In this document: positions 52,561-63,205 of the stretch, in pieces | Position numbering within the stretch: the stretch's first letter is position 1 | Layout: every line of letters begins with the position of its first letter | Assembly (NCBI GenBank): GCA_002633025.1 | Contig: NMRB01000191.1 | Span: 369,647 to 433,646, forward strand | DNA: 64,000 nucleotides | Reading direction: 5' to 3' | Source of the DNA: Notospermus geniculatus | Lineage: Eukaryota > Nemertea > Pilidiophora > Heteronemertea > Lineidae | Translations under genes and position numbers: made by a program | Notes under the pieces: generated by a model | The model's database searches: none | Told to the model about the DNA's origin: nothing | The model's input: the letters and a program-made list of their open reading frames with translations, nothing else

Positions 52561-53515
52561 TTTTTCCGCTTTGGCTTGCCATAGTACATAGTCCAGGCCT
52601 GCGCATCAGCTGTATGGTACATCCACTGCGCATCTCCACATCTCCATGCCGCTGGCCCTACTCTGTCTGGGGAGTTTTGATCCCAGCCAACTTCACCATC
52701 TGAACAGTATAATATTCAACAAAGCCGACTCCGAACCGACGGCTGTCGCGATCGGTCTACCCCTGAGCAGCTCTCAAACTGCTGGTATATAATCACGGCA
52801 CATTAAGCTCTAAAACGGGACCAATCGCTCCAAGATTGCACCATATTAAGATGTCAAAAATGGTTCCGGTTCCCTTTACTGGGGATTTTATAAAGCTCGT
52901 CTTTTGAATTCAAAGGTCAGAATTCATCTCCGGCCATGGCACCAGTTTGATATTTCCGACGGTTATGTGGCAATTTCTAGCTCGGCGTCAGACGTTTGCA
53001 GACGCAGTGACGCTGATCCGGTTTCCCAGCATTAGCATAATCACCAACGAAGCCGTTCTGCACAAGTTCCATGTCATTTTATCATCGTTCGAGGCACATT
53101 ATTAAAGTATCAATTTTCAAAAATGTGCAATCCCACGTCAAAAACTGAAGGTAAAAATGAATACTGAAATGTAAAACACACATAATGTTATGACGCTGAT
53201 CCTGATTGGTGGAGCGTTTCCTTTGGATTTCAATCGCCGAATCATTTCACCACTTGAAACACCCGGGTAATTTTGCGGTGTTGGCGTCACGTGATAAACA
53301 TTTGGTCGTCTGCTGTCGGCCGACACCTGAAGGAGAAGAAAAGGAAGGCAGTGGCTTGTGATTCTTCGACTACACTGTGTGTGATTAAAGTGTAAATGTC
53401 CTGGAAAAGCTGCGTTCGGAGTCTAGAGTGAGGGGTGGAGCTGGTTCCAAACTTCGCCGCTCCACACTTGCGGCGCTACTGATTTGCGGTACATTCAGTG
53501 CCACGATACGGCAGG

Positions 53516-56230
53516 TCAGTCATGGAACCTGATCAGTCGCGGGGGGGGGGGATTTTTGCTGCAGATTTGGCCCATACGATCAATAGTCAAGGCTGAACAG
53601 ATGAAGGCATGGGTTTGAGGGTCTGAGGGTTTGTGGGCGATATCAGAGTAACGTACCCCAGGACAATGTTGCCCATAATGACTGACCATCCTTCGCTGTA
53701 TAACACCAAAATAATGTTCCCCAAGAGTGGAACACGGATCCAAGACGCGATGGAGACAGTAATACATCTCTTGATACTTTCTGAAATATAAAGAGTGACT
53801 TATGTCATGAAGGCGCACGCCCCCTACTGGCGATAAGAGGAAAATGCTCAAACTATTGTATTGTATGTGAAAACCTCGAATTTACCATATTTGTTGGAAT
53901 GGCCGAGGGCATAGGTCCAGGTGGAGGCCAAGTTTTGTCATCCACGACACACCAACAACTAGGCCTAAACGTCCGCTAAACGTATAGCGCATCAGCTGGT
54001 GGGGGTCACTCCATTCCTTTCCCAACAATACTACCATGCAATATTGGTTGGATTCGGCCGACCTACCTACCTGCAGAGTTTGTGCGTCCCTCGTACATCC
54101 TTAGCGAGTATCTTAGACACCGACAAACTAAATTCCTGTTCTACATCCAGCATGCAATTTTTGGCGAGCGCCGTGAAGTTATGAGCGCAGTTGGCGCCGG
54201 TAGCACGGGCCCCGTCTATGACAACTGAAAAAGGACGGATTCGTTGAGAATAAAGGATACATCATACCACCAAATCATAAATCCACAAACTCCACATCTG
54301 AGCAACGGCACGCCTCAAAAATTCTCTCATTTTGCGCCGGCCGTTTCGCCCTGATATCTTTTCGTCGTCTGCATGTTGTTTGGTCGGTTCGCCCTCAGCC
54401 GTACCGTACCCGGGCGTCGAAAGCATCAAAACGACCGCAATGAGAGAACTTTTGAGAAATAACAAACCTAAGAAAGAGACAGGAATAGACCTATACTATT
54501 AAGAGGAACCTCGCCCCATACATTAGCCACTACATGCTTGTGCGCCTTATACTGGTTCCCCTCCTTGCCGCGGTGCTACCGTCCGTTCCACAGTAGCGCC
54601 GCGGAATCGAGCGGCACAGATGGGAACCAGTCCATGTCTGCCTTTGACATGTTTGAGATACATGACAACCTGGGGTAAGGTAGATGCATTATCTTGCTCA
54701 TCGACCCCTAATTACTGCTAAAAGGTCTGCCGTCTCCATCTCCAGCCTCCAAATGGTTCATGACAACATGACTGAATGAATGAGCAGAGCGACACGACGA
54801 CGGACCCTGGTTCCATCGATTTCCTCCTGGTCCTCGCACGCTAAAGACATTAGGCTAAAAGGATCCAAAAAGGATTAGTCAATATAGGGTTTAAATTGAA
54901 TCAGCTGTTGCCGCCTTGTAGATTCGTTTAAAGGCGCTCTAGTTCGAATTGTAAACATTACGGTGTGCCACCTATTGTCAACTTGTGGTACTAACAAATC
55001 AGATAAAATCGAATTAAATCTCGCCTTTCACAACTTTTTGTTTGTTTTTGAGCGTAAAATCATAAATATATTTCAGTTACAAGAATATTTATCAAGATAG
55101 ATATAAAAATACTAGTAGATAACGTTTTGGTATACAAGGTGCTGCCACCTGTCCGCAGGAAAATAACTATTATAATCAACCATGTAAATAAACAAACCGT
55201 AATGTTTACAATTCGAACTAGAGCACCTTTAAATCATTCTGTGAGGCTGGTAGTAATGGCCATATAACCTTCCTCCGTGTAGGAGGGAAGGGCGGCACAA
55301 CGAATGCGCTGGCCACCCATCCAAGTTGTAACTGTCCGCGTTCTACGTTGCTTAAAGCGATGTGTCAGCCAAAAAATTTGAATGCAAAAGGGGACGAATC
55401 TTTGTTTACAAACACTCATTTCCTGCATTCTGATTGGCTGTAAGGGCAATGTTTACAAACATCCTTCTGTTTACACACAGAAAAAAAAATCAACTCGAGT
55501 GGAGACTCAGAGTCTCACTTTAGGGACAAAATGGTTCGAAACACTTTTTGACTCAAAATGAAACAGAAAATATTTCGGCGCGAGACAATAACAACTCGGC
55601 CCGAAATATTTTCCCTCGGAACGAGGTGTCATTGTCTCGGCGAAATATTTTCTGTTTCATTTTGAGTCAAAAAGTGTTTCGAACCATTTTGTCCCTAAAG
55701 TGAGACTCTGAGTCTCCACTCGAGTTGATTTTTTTTTCTGTGCAAAACGACTGTCGATTCGCTTTTAACTTCCAGCTTGGAGCCGAACGCTCCACCACTA
55801 GGTCATAAAAGGAAATCCTATACGGCCGGCGGTTTGGGCCATGTCATATATTTGGGGGTAGCGTCGGCCTACGAGGGGACGAGATGGGGAGGAGGGGAAT
55901 TGACCCTCTGTCGGAGGCAAAAGGCATCATTTTCCCAATTCGTTTGAGTTCTGCATGAAAATCACGATATTTGTCCATACTGAGGAGCCGTCCCCTTTGT
56001 TACTCTCCAATACGGCATGGAAGTTGACAAAATAAAATTGAACCACCATTAAGGGTTATTCTTAAAATGCTTACATCAACCTTGGAGGAATTAATTCCTC
56101 CAAGCATCAATCTTACGCCAAGGATGCAAACATTTGACGAGAAGCTGCACACCAAACAAGCTAATCCGTCTAACGAACCATTTTCCTTACCTAATAGGAT
56201 GAGTGCTAACAGCGTCTGGTTGATATCCAT
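53516..56230 (-). CDS. Small cysteine-rich, probably secreted protein (four exons; unrecognised)
   Basis: Exons 56230-56191, 54467-54291, 54224-54071 and 53780-53516 join in phases 1, 1, 2 and total 636 nt (211 residues). The N-terminus (MDINQTLLALILLG, then LLFLKSSLIAVVLMLSTPGYG) is hydrophobic, as in a signal peptide or signal anchor. Then comes a polar basic stretch with dibasic sites (GRNGRRKMREFLRR), a possible N-glycosylation site (NFT), and eight cysteines, including LCRKYQEMYYC and a later HCPG. Cys spacing recalls the invertebrate DUF19/T20D4.11-like domain, a weak resemblance. Splice borders are good except the second donor (GTTTGT), chosen because phase demands it. The last exon's end crosses a run of C. 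No homolog recognised; phase agreement over three joins in 265-, 154- and 177-nt stop-free exons makes chance unlikely. Confidence 0.6.
54551..54631. repeat. Short foldback, ACTGGTTCC family
   Basis: Inverted ends ACTGGTTCCC...CTTGCCGC and GCGGCAC...GGGAACCAGT within 80 bp. Lies in the first intron of the cysteine-rich gene. Confidence 0.55.
54927..55233. repeat. TTAA-flanked terminal inverted repeat element, second family
   Basis: About 35-bp inverted ends AGG.GCTCTAGTTCGAATTG between TTAA sites. Interior AT-rich, no coding. Lies in the first intron of the cysteine-rich gene. Confidence 0.75.
55476..55742. repeat. Long near-perfect hairpin, 267 bp
   Basis: Arms of about 110 bp begin CACAGAAAAAAAAATCAACT and continue through GAGACTCAGAGTCTCACTTT and GAAACAGAAAATATTTCG with almost no mismatch. 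The loop is about 40 bp. Lies in the first intron of the cysteine-rich gene. Confidence 0.85.
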
Positions 56231-57053
56231 CGTGTTGTTTGCCGGGTATCAGATGAAGAGACCTTCCCGTAAGAGGTTGATAAGACAACGTCGTTATCAG
56301 ATATTGTACTATTGTCAGCATCCGTGGGAGTCACAGGGGGGCTTCACCCGATCTCTACTGTCTTCTGTAGTATGATATTATTTTACCCATCACAGGCTGC
56401 ACTAATGGCAATACACGTATTTCCAATGTTTCACATAACCCATTCTTGTCATGAATACTAGTATTATGCTCCAATGTTGTCCACCATCTTATAAAGTCAG
56501 TGTTATACAATTCACGTACGACACGACTTCATCCTTGTAATAAACTATTCCGTCTGATATCCCGTCCTTCTCTGCAACCAATTCACTTAAAATCCAGGCA
56601 TTGGTCGGCAAATGCGTTAAAATGACGAAATCAGTCTTTCCGCATGGCGTGCGATACCCCGCGAGACAGTCATTACTTTGAATCGACCAATCATCGTTCG
56701 TGCGCTAGTCACGTGAGCAGCAGCTCCGTATACACCGGACGTCTCGGCTCTGAGAAGAAGATGGTAAAAAGAAGAGGAATTCGTTTGATCTCCTATTTCA
56801 CGACATCGACAGACACCTCCACACCTAGTACAGCTCTGTAACAATGCTTTTTCAGGCGCGTTAAATGTACATGTAATGTACGTACACCCCACATATATGG
56901 GATAACAAACATCAGGTTAACACCTTCTTTATAATCCATGCGACAGGCGACATCAATTAATAAAACTTATTTGGATTTTAAATTGGATTCTATATCCCAA
57001 CAGGTGGCGAGTAAATATAAACGACGTGGCCTTATGCTGGTGACAATAGTTCN

Positions 57054-57540
57054 ACACACCTAACGCGATTCGTTGACGCATGCGGCAACGCCTTTGTTAT
57101 TTTCCGCCGCACTGCACGCAAACAAAGGTTTTGACGCATGCGTCGCCCAATCGCATGCGAATCGCGTTAGGTGTGTCCCTACCCTAACGCGATTCGTTGA
57201 CGCATGCGACAACGCCTTTGTTATTTTCCGCCGCACTGCACGCAAACAATTGCGTTGACGCATGCGTCGCCCAATCGCATGCGAATCGCGTTAGGTGTGT
57301 TCCTACCCTAAGGTGTGTCCCTACCCTAAGGGTTTTGACGCATGCGTCGCCCTATCGCATGCGAATCGCGTTAGGCTAGGGACACACCTAACGCGATTCG
57401 TTGACGCATGCGACAACGCCTTTGTTATTTTCCGCCGCACTGCACGCAAACAATTGCGTTGACGCATGCGTCGACCAATCGCATGTGAATCGCGTTAGGT
57501 GTGTCCCTACCCTTAGGTGTGTCCCTAACCTTACAGACGC
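57054..57540. repeat. Tandem array of foldback units with TAACGCGATTCG ends
   Basis: Three units of about 120 bp and one fragment, each with inverted ends CCTAACGCGATTCG / CGAATCGCGTTAGG and inner GACGCATGCG words, are joined by short GTGTGTCCCTACCC linkers. Open frames across it (for example 57401-57838) arise from the repeat. Confidence 0.8.
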
Positions 57541-57695
57541 GGAAGCATCATTCGGAGATACCGCCCGGGGACGAGGTTCCCGTCTTGGCCGCTCCACTCC
57601 CGTGGCGCTCGCTCCACAAAAGACATTCGTAACACTTCGAGTCTTTCCGTCATTCATCGGAAAGACCCGAAATCTGGCACGGGTGGAGCGGCAAA

Positions 57696-57934
57696 AGCCT
57701 AGTTCATACTTCGACGCACGACCATCACCGGCGACCGACGCGCGATCTTGCGTTCGACGCCGCCGACCCCGTCGTGCAATTTGCTCGGCGTCCGATCGCG
57801 AGGCTTTGAGTCATTTCATAACGGGTCGCCGTCGCTAAAGTACGTTGGACTATGAATCAATTCCGCGAAGTCGGCGTCCAGATTTGATCGCGCGTTGGAC
57901 GCCGATGGTCTCGCGTCGAAGTATGAACTAGGCT
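57696..57934. repeat. Terminal inverted repeat element, AGCCTAGTTCATACTTCG
   Basis: Inverted ends of about 22 bp (AGCCTAGTTCATACTTCGAC) flank a CpG-rich interior of repeated CGACGC/GCGTCG words. Confidence 0.7.
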
Positions 57935-58171
57935 AAAGACGGGACATAGTCATAGACATAGTTGTCCATTTTTGTCCAAACCTTATTCTTGTACATCTAT
58001 TATGTCTGGAATAATTTTTGTTTTCAAAGACATAGTTTTCTTTCAATCAGGAAACTCTCAATGATCACGTGCGGCATCAGTCAGCGCCACCATCGGACGG
58101 ACATGGAACCAGAGTAATGAGGAATTGGAAAAAACGAACTCAACTGGAGAACGCCTGACATCTAAACAGCT

Positions 58172-58177
58172 TTTATT
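58172..58177 (-). terminator. Polyadenylation signal of the minus-strand EF-hand gene
   Basis: AATAAA on the minus strand, about 196 bp after the stop codon (58373). Confidence 0.55.
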
Positions 58178-58372
58178 CTTGATTGAATGAAAATAATGGA
58201 GTGAACTGCGAGCAGGCTACGAAGGAATGGCTTGTAGAGAGTTCAGTGGCTTATATTAGAATGACTACACTAAAAGAGGGTACATAACTATTAATCCCTT
58301 TAAAAATCATCCCTAACAATTTTCAACATCGGATTCCATATAGGAAATTGGATTCGGTGGAAACTACACTGG

Positions 58373-59576
58373 CTACTTCTTTGAGAACATACTCTTCAAG
58401 AATTCATTTTTGAATTCATTCTGGTCAAGATAGCCATCGCCATCGCCGATATCAGAGATGATCTTCTCTGAGCATTTTTTCTCTCCTTCGGTGAACTCGC
58501 GCGTACAACTAATACCCTTCCGGAGCTCTTCGGCAGAGATCCTCCCGTCACGGTCGGTGTCAAAACTATTGAACAGGCAGGTGATCACGTTTTCCTTGGA
58601 GGCCCTGTAATGGCAACATCAAATTTTAAGGCTAGGCCACCAAGTGAATGCGAGGTTAACTAGTCTCACGCGAGCAGTATGGCCAAATGGCCTCGAGTGA
58701 CCTTTGCTCATGCAGGAGAGTCCAGTGTGCGGCAGGGTTTACACACTGAAATCTGTGTCAGCAATATTGCTCCTGCAAGTTCTATAAATAACCGCATTGC
58801 CCGAGTAATATTGCCAGAAAATAGACCTGCTTTCCCTTTTCTATTACCCATCAGCTTATTGAAACAAGGTGGCGGGTTGTAACTTTGCTGTTAAAAAGAA
58901 AGACTGGGTGATGCACAGCACGATGTTGGCCAAGCCGACCCCCCCCCCTCAGGATCTCCTGGCACTAACCACTTACACAAGCAGTGTTATCAGGAATTCC
59001 TTCTTCGAGACCTCTTTGTCGTTGTCTAGATCACCACAATCAATAACTTTCTGAAATACCAGACATTATTATCATTCAGAGTATTCGATCTTTCTATTCA
59101 TTATTGAGGACACCTCACTGCCGTTAGAGGGCACCACCAGTAAGCGGTCCTAGGACGTCACAGAGAAGTGAGGCCTACGTCGGCGACGTCAATTTGTAGG
59201 ACCGCTGGTGGCGGCCTCTGACGACAGTAAAGACTCCCATATATTTACCTCTGCTCGGCTACATGACACCCCACTAGGGTAGGCCCTACTGTATGTAGCC
59301 TACAATCTCGTTCCCAGGCATCAGTTTCTTTTCATTGGTGTACATTTTAGTGGTGGAAGTTCAATTTCTTACCTGCGGGGTGATGGTGATCTTTAGGCCT
59401 TTGGCTTTTAAATTTTTATTTGCTGTATCACACAACGGCTGTAGTTCGCATGTATCAAGTTTGCCGCTGCCATCTTTGTCGTGTTTGTCAAACACAACGC
59501 AAGCTTGATCAGCAAAGCACCAGTCCTCGTCCGACAATTCAAAACCTGCCAGAATTTTCTTAGCTTCGCCGCTCAT
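58373..59576 (-). CDS. Calmodulin-like four-EF-hand protein, copy 1
   Basis: Exons 59576-59373, 59050-58977 and 58604-58373 join in phases 0 and 2, giving 169 residues from MSGEAKKILAGFELSDED to KSMFSKK. The loops are DKDGSGKLDTCE (canonical), DLDNDKEVSKKE (Gly6 replaced by Lys), DTDRDGRISAEE (canonical), and a fourth, IGDGDGYLDQNE, which lacks the Asp at position 1. It belongs to the calmodulin/troponin C superfamily and should bind calcium at two or three sites, as cytosolic sensor or buffer. An acceptor (CCTTTTCAG) ends at 59607, so the leader may be spliced. The middle exon of 74 nt has the same length and phase as in the divergent gene at 61771, so the two are paralogs. Confidence 0.9.
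59117..59228. repeat. Foldback element in an EF-hand gene intron
   Basis: Inverted ends ACTG.CGT.AGAGG.C and inner CCACCAG, GCGGTCCTA. Related to the element at 5140-5320 by the shared outer block and GGTCCTAG core. Confidence 0.6.
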
Positions 59577-61770
59577 TGTTCTGGTTGAAAGGCGGGTAGA
59601 CCTCGACTGAAAAGGGCATGGCATGAGTTAAAGAGAACAATATCGCGCGCACCCGCGAGTACTCATCGGTTCGACGTCGGACACGCCCCGTCGTCTTGGT
59701 TTCTACTCTGGAGATTCTTAAAACGTCTGTTCATGCACAAATGCCTAAAAACTTGTTTGACAAAAATAACTGAGTGAACTGTACCCACAGACCACGTGCT
59801 TATAGTTTGGTTTAGTAAAGCGCTATCTGGTGGCCAAAATGGGTGTAAAAGCAATCTCCGCCAGATGATGCCACTCAAACTTCTCCATAACAACCGTCTT
59901 GTCGCCGGCTTCCCCTCTTAAAGCGGACTGTTCGTGCCGAGTCAAAGATTCCACAGCACCGTTTCCGGAGAGGCCGCCGCAATGCATTTACCAGTTGTTG
60001 TTACGAATAAAACGGGACGTTTTATTATTTTTGGTTCACTTTGGACAGACGCGAGCAATCCGCTTTAATGGGCAGAACCAAGGCATGCGGTCCTTACAAG
60101 GAACCGATGCAAAGGGAAGAATCTTACTCAACATTGTAAAGAAGTTATTGACCTTCTTTCGAGGCCAATGGTTACACTCTAAGCCGAGTCAGTATGTCAG
60201 GTGGATTGTCAACAGTATCAATAACAACATTGGTGTCGTCATAAACCAGCTACCAGTGAGACGATCAACTTGGGAAGGAAATCACTAAATAAGGTACGTT
60301 AGCCGCTTTGCATTTTTTACATCTTGTCTTCATTTAGGAAGAAAAAAAAGCGCAGGCTAAGAGCGTCATACAGTGAAGCGATGCAGTCTCGGTTGCAGTT
60401 GATAAAAAACGCTATTCGTAAGACTTCGGGTCTTTCCGTCATTCTTCGGTACATACCGAAATCTGACAGTTTCGAGCCGTAAGTTGAGAATGAAAAAACG
60501 CTGTTATTCACACATCTCCCTCAAGGATGGCCGTCTTCAACCGTTTTTTTCTCCATTTAAATGGATAGCTTTTCCCACCCATGCGACTGTAGGCCTAAGG
60601 CAATCAGCGAGTGACGATCATGACTGGATGGGTAACTACCGGTTGCCCTTGAAAATACCGCCTGATTTCGCGTAACATGATTTTTTTGCGGTAACCCTTC
60701 ACGTTTTTAGCAAACATAGCGAGATTCATCATGGTCATTTATGACGGCAAAGATCAGCGCCCCAGCGTTTACTTCCACGCCACCTAGTGGGTAGCGGTTT
60801 GAAACTGCAGGAGGAGTTTAGCCTATACTCCGGCGGATTGCTTACGAACGCTGGTTGGCTACTACATGTCACGTGACGTAGAACGCGCGTCCGATTTGCT
60901 GCACGCTGTGTGTCGTGGTCACGTGACCCGAACACATGCTTGGATAGCGCAGTGAGGGCTCAAACTCTTGGAGAATGACAAACTGACTTATTTCACGAAT
61001 TTATGTCAACAAAAAGGAAATTTTTAAGGACGATGGGCCTTCAGCCGTAACTTGACTCTCAAGAACGTTAAGAAGTCCCTGCAAATATCAATAATTAACA
61101 CATGAAAAGAATTTCAAAAGTCACTGATTTGTTCAAGTGGCAGTTTAAAAGCACTTTCACATTCAAACAACTTAATGCGCGGTCAATAACATAAATAGTA
61201 GGGTTTCATACATGTACTGTCCTTTATGAGGCCTAGTTTTGATCGAAAAGTGACTGAGGCTCCGCGTGCTAAATTTCATGGCTGTAATGACGCAAAATGT
61301 ACCAGTCAGCTTGTTCAGAACGTGCCCACGCCCCATAATGGTTGAGGATGTGGCGCAGTCATGGCAGTGGAAAGATCAGCGCCTGTCACCTCTGAGGTCA
61401 GGTTCGATCCCCGGTCCGACCTGCTCTTATATGATCGAGAGGGAGAGTCTCTTTTGTGGCGGTTTTCTCCTGCAGTGCATTAAAGGAGCACGGTAGGCGA
61501 TCTCTAATGTGTAATCTGACTGTCGGCGTAGAGGGAGCCACCTAGCGGCAGCAACACAAACTACAAAAATCCATTACAAAATGTACGCAGAAAATCGGGC
61601 GCTGAAACGTAGTTAGTCCCCCGGGGTTAGTCTCTTGGGTTGGAGAGTGGCGCGGTGGCAGTACCGGGCTCCTTTAAATTCGCCCAACATTGTCTATAGA
61701 ATCAGTGCCGTATTTGGCAGGCAGATCTAGATTTAAATCCTGTGTAAAATGGATCTTTCAGGAATCAAAG
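59577..61770. other. Shared upstream region of the divergent EF-hand genes
   Basis: 2.2 kb with the two leaders, a tRNA-like element (61346-61425) and a word pair TCTTTCCGTCATTC at 57635 and 60431. Several ACGTGAC/GTCACGT words lie at 60868-60926. An open frame at 59899-60288 has no ATG at its start and is not called. No other gene seen. Confidence 0.5.
61346..61425 (+). repeat. tRNA-derived SINE head
   Basis: An A-box-like TGGCGCAGTCATGG (from 61351) and a B box GGTTCGATCCC (61401) lie 50 bp apart, as in tRNA-type pol III promoters. The clover leaf is not complete, so a SINE is more likely than a tRNA gene. The tail may extend to about 61500. Confidence 0.6.
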
Positions 61771-62703
61771 ATGGCTTCTGCACGACTTGTGTCCATCCCA
61801 GCTCACGTGACAGACACCGAGATCACCCAGTATCTCCGCGTCTTTGACGCTTTTGATAAAGACCACAACGGAAAACTGTCACACGACGAGCTGAAAGAAA
61901 TGTTACGACTCGTCAAAATTCCTGCCAGAGACAAACCAACAGCAGAGGTAGGAAAAAGGCCGTATCACGAAACGCTTTTTTCCGATGCTATGGTAACACG
62001 GAAATGAATAACGATATGCCTTTAACATTCATTTTCATTGCAGGAGGTGATGAGGCTTGCAGACCTTGACGGGGATGGAAACATAAGCAAGGACGAATTC
62101 TTACAGGCACTTTTTGGGTGAGTTAAAGCGAGTCGTCCCTGTTGGGACGTATCACATCAAAACCTCTCTCTAACAAAAGAACTTTGGATCATAATTGGCC
62201 CAGTTTGCGGCCTACTCCAGTGAAGGCCGACCCACAGATAAAATGCTTGCTTCCCTTTCATCCGATTCCGTTTTCTGCGCATGCTTTATGCCACCTGACG
62301 TCACCAATGTTCACCTCGTACCTCAGGTCACGGTTGTGATTGGACGAGACGCATGCGTGGAATGAATAAGATGACCAATCAGTCACAAGTGAAAACCGCA
62401 CCAACCAATCACTCGCTTTTGTCCGTCTTGTACAGGTGTCCCCGAGACCAGACCTACGGCTACATCTTCCGATGTTTTGACGCTGACGGTGACGGACGGT
62501 TGGACGCCCGGGAAATCCTCAGGGCCCTGGGAGAGTCGGAGACTGAACGGAACATCAAAGCAGCAAATGACCTCATCGCTGACCTTGACAAGGACGGGGA
62601 CGGGTTCATCAACCAGGAGGAATTCACTCAACTATTTACCAAGATCGGGAACAAGAAATGTCTGGGTCAGTCACGTGATGTGACGTCAACAGCCCTGGAG
62701 TGA
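61771..62703 (+). CDS. Calmodulin-like four-EF-hand protein, copy 2
   Basis: Exons 61771-61947, 62044-62117 and 62436-62703 join in phases 0 and 2, giving 172 residues starting MASARLVSIPAHVTDTEI. Loops DKDHNGKLSHDE, DLDGDGNISKDE, DADGDGRLDARE and DKDGDGFINQEE are all canonical, so four calcium sites are expected. It is of the calmodulin/troponin C superfamily, with a 17-residue N-terminal extension before EF1 and a polar C-terminal tail (GQSRDVTSTALE). An acceptor (TCTTTCAG) just before 61762 shows that the leader is spliced. Intron positions match copy 1 exactly in phase and in the 74-nt middle exon. Calmodulin itself is more conserved, so this is a lineage-specific calcium sensor. Confidence 0.92.
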
Positions 62704-63121
62704 AAGCCCAGGCTCCGATTGGTTGCCGATCCCTAGCGGTGCAATGTGGAACCAATCTATGCGTAGGCCAAGCTAACTTTCAGGGGTTAATATTCCCCTT
62801 GTACATTATTTTATTGAAACGATGGGGGAGGCAAAAGACAGGCGAGCAATGCCCCGTGGCTGATATGACTTGGGAGTTCATAAATCGGCCGATAGGGGGC
62901 CAATAGATTTGATTGTTAAAATGGGCTGAATTGAGCCCCAATTGGAGTAAGGAAGTCATGAATTCGTGTCCAAAAATGTTAACTAAACCCGTGGCAACGT
63001 TCTCTTTTAACGAGAAATCATTGAAGAGAATACATCATAGTCAATGTAAGTTGAACGTTTTTTTATCGACGTTTTGATAATCAATGTTTCGTTCAATAAA
63101 AAGATCAATTCAGGCCTAGCA
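62704..63121. other. 3' flank of EF-hand copy 2
   Basis: Likely 3' UTR with AATAAA at 63095-63100, 392 bp after the stop. No repeats recognised. Confidence 0.5.
63095..63100 (+). terminator. Possible polyadenylation signal of EF-hand copy 2
   Basis: AATAAA in TTCAATAAAAAGATC, the only good match in the 400 bp after the stop. Confidence 0.5.
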
Positions 63122-63205
63122 ATGGATCATTCCATGCCCAACCGTGGCGCTCCCACTTCACCACACAACAGAAACACACGTGGACGTGGGAAGACTGACC
63201 AGAAG
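63122..63205 (+). CDS. Possible first exon of a further gene (28 codons)
   Basis: ATG at 63122 opens MDHSMPNRGAPTSPHNRNTR, then GRGKTDQK, with a good donor (AAG/GTAGGT) after phase 0. The peptide is basic and rich in Arg, Asn and Pro. No second exon was found up to 64000. It starts only 22 bp after the likely polyadenylation signal of the EF-hand gene. Could be chance. Confidence 0.3.

Larger units (their letters stand above)
50760..53515. other. Gene-free stretch after paralog D
   Basis: Holds hairpins, a terminal inverted repeat element and the 52.1-kb minisatellite. Between 52600 and 53515 I see nothing that reads as an exon. The 3' UTR of the minus-strand gene ending at 53516 must lie here, but no convincing AATAAA was found. 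Confidence 0.55.
56231..58372. other. Upstream of the cysteine-rich gene and 3' flank of the EF-hand gene
   Basis: 56231-57050 should include the promoter of the minus-strand cysteine-rich gene; short open frames at 56640-56890 on both strands look like chance. 57054-57540 and 57696-57934 are repeats. The rest shows no gene. Confidence 0.5.

Noticed and set aside
54268-54290. Alternative donor GTATGA for the second exon of the cysteine-rich gene
   Set aside because: It would end in phase 0 and bring a stop in the next exon; GTTTGT at 54290 keeps the frame.
56617-56892. Open frames on both strands near 56.6-56.9 kb
   Set aside because: No splice signals in phase, no conserved motif; may be promoter DNA of the cysteine-rich gene.
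57401-57838. Plus-strand open frame of 145 codons
   Set aside because: Runs through the tandem foldback array and another inverted repeat element; composition is that of the repeats.
59899-60288. Plus-strand open frame of 129 codons
   Set aside because: Opens with TTG and not ATG, no splice support, no recognisable domain; likely chance.
61346-61425. tRNA gene
   Set aside because: A and B boxes are present but acceptor and anticodon stems do not pair well; tRNA-derived SINE preferred.
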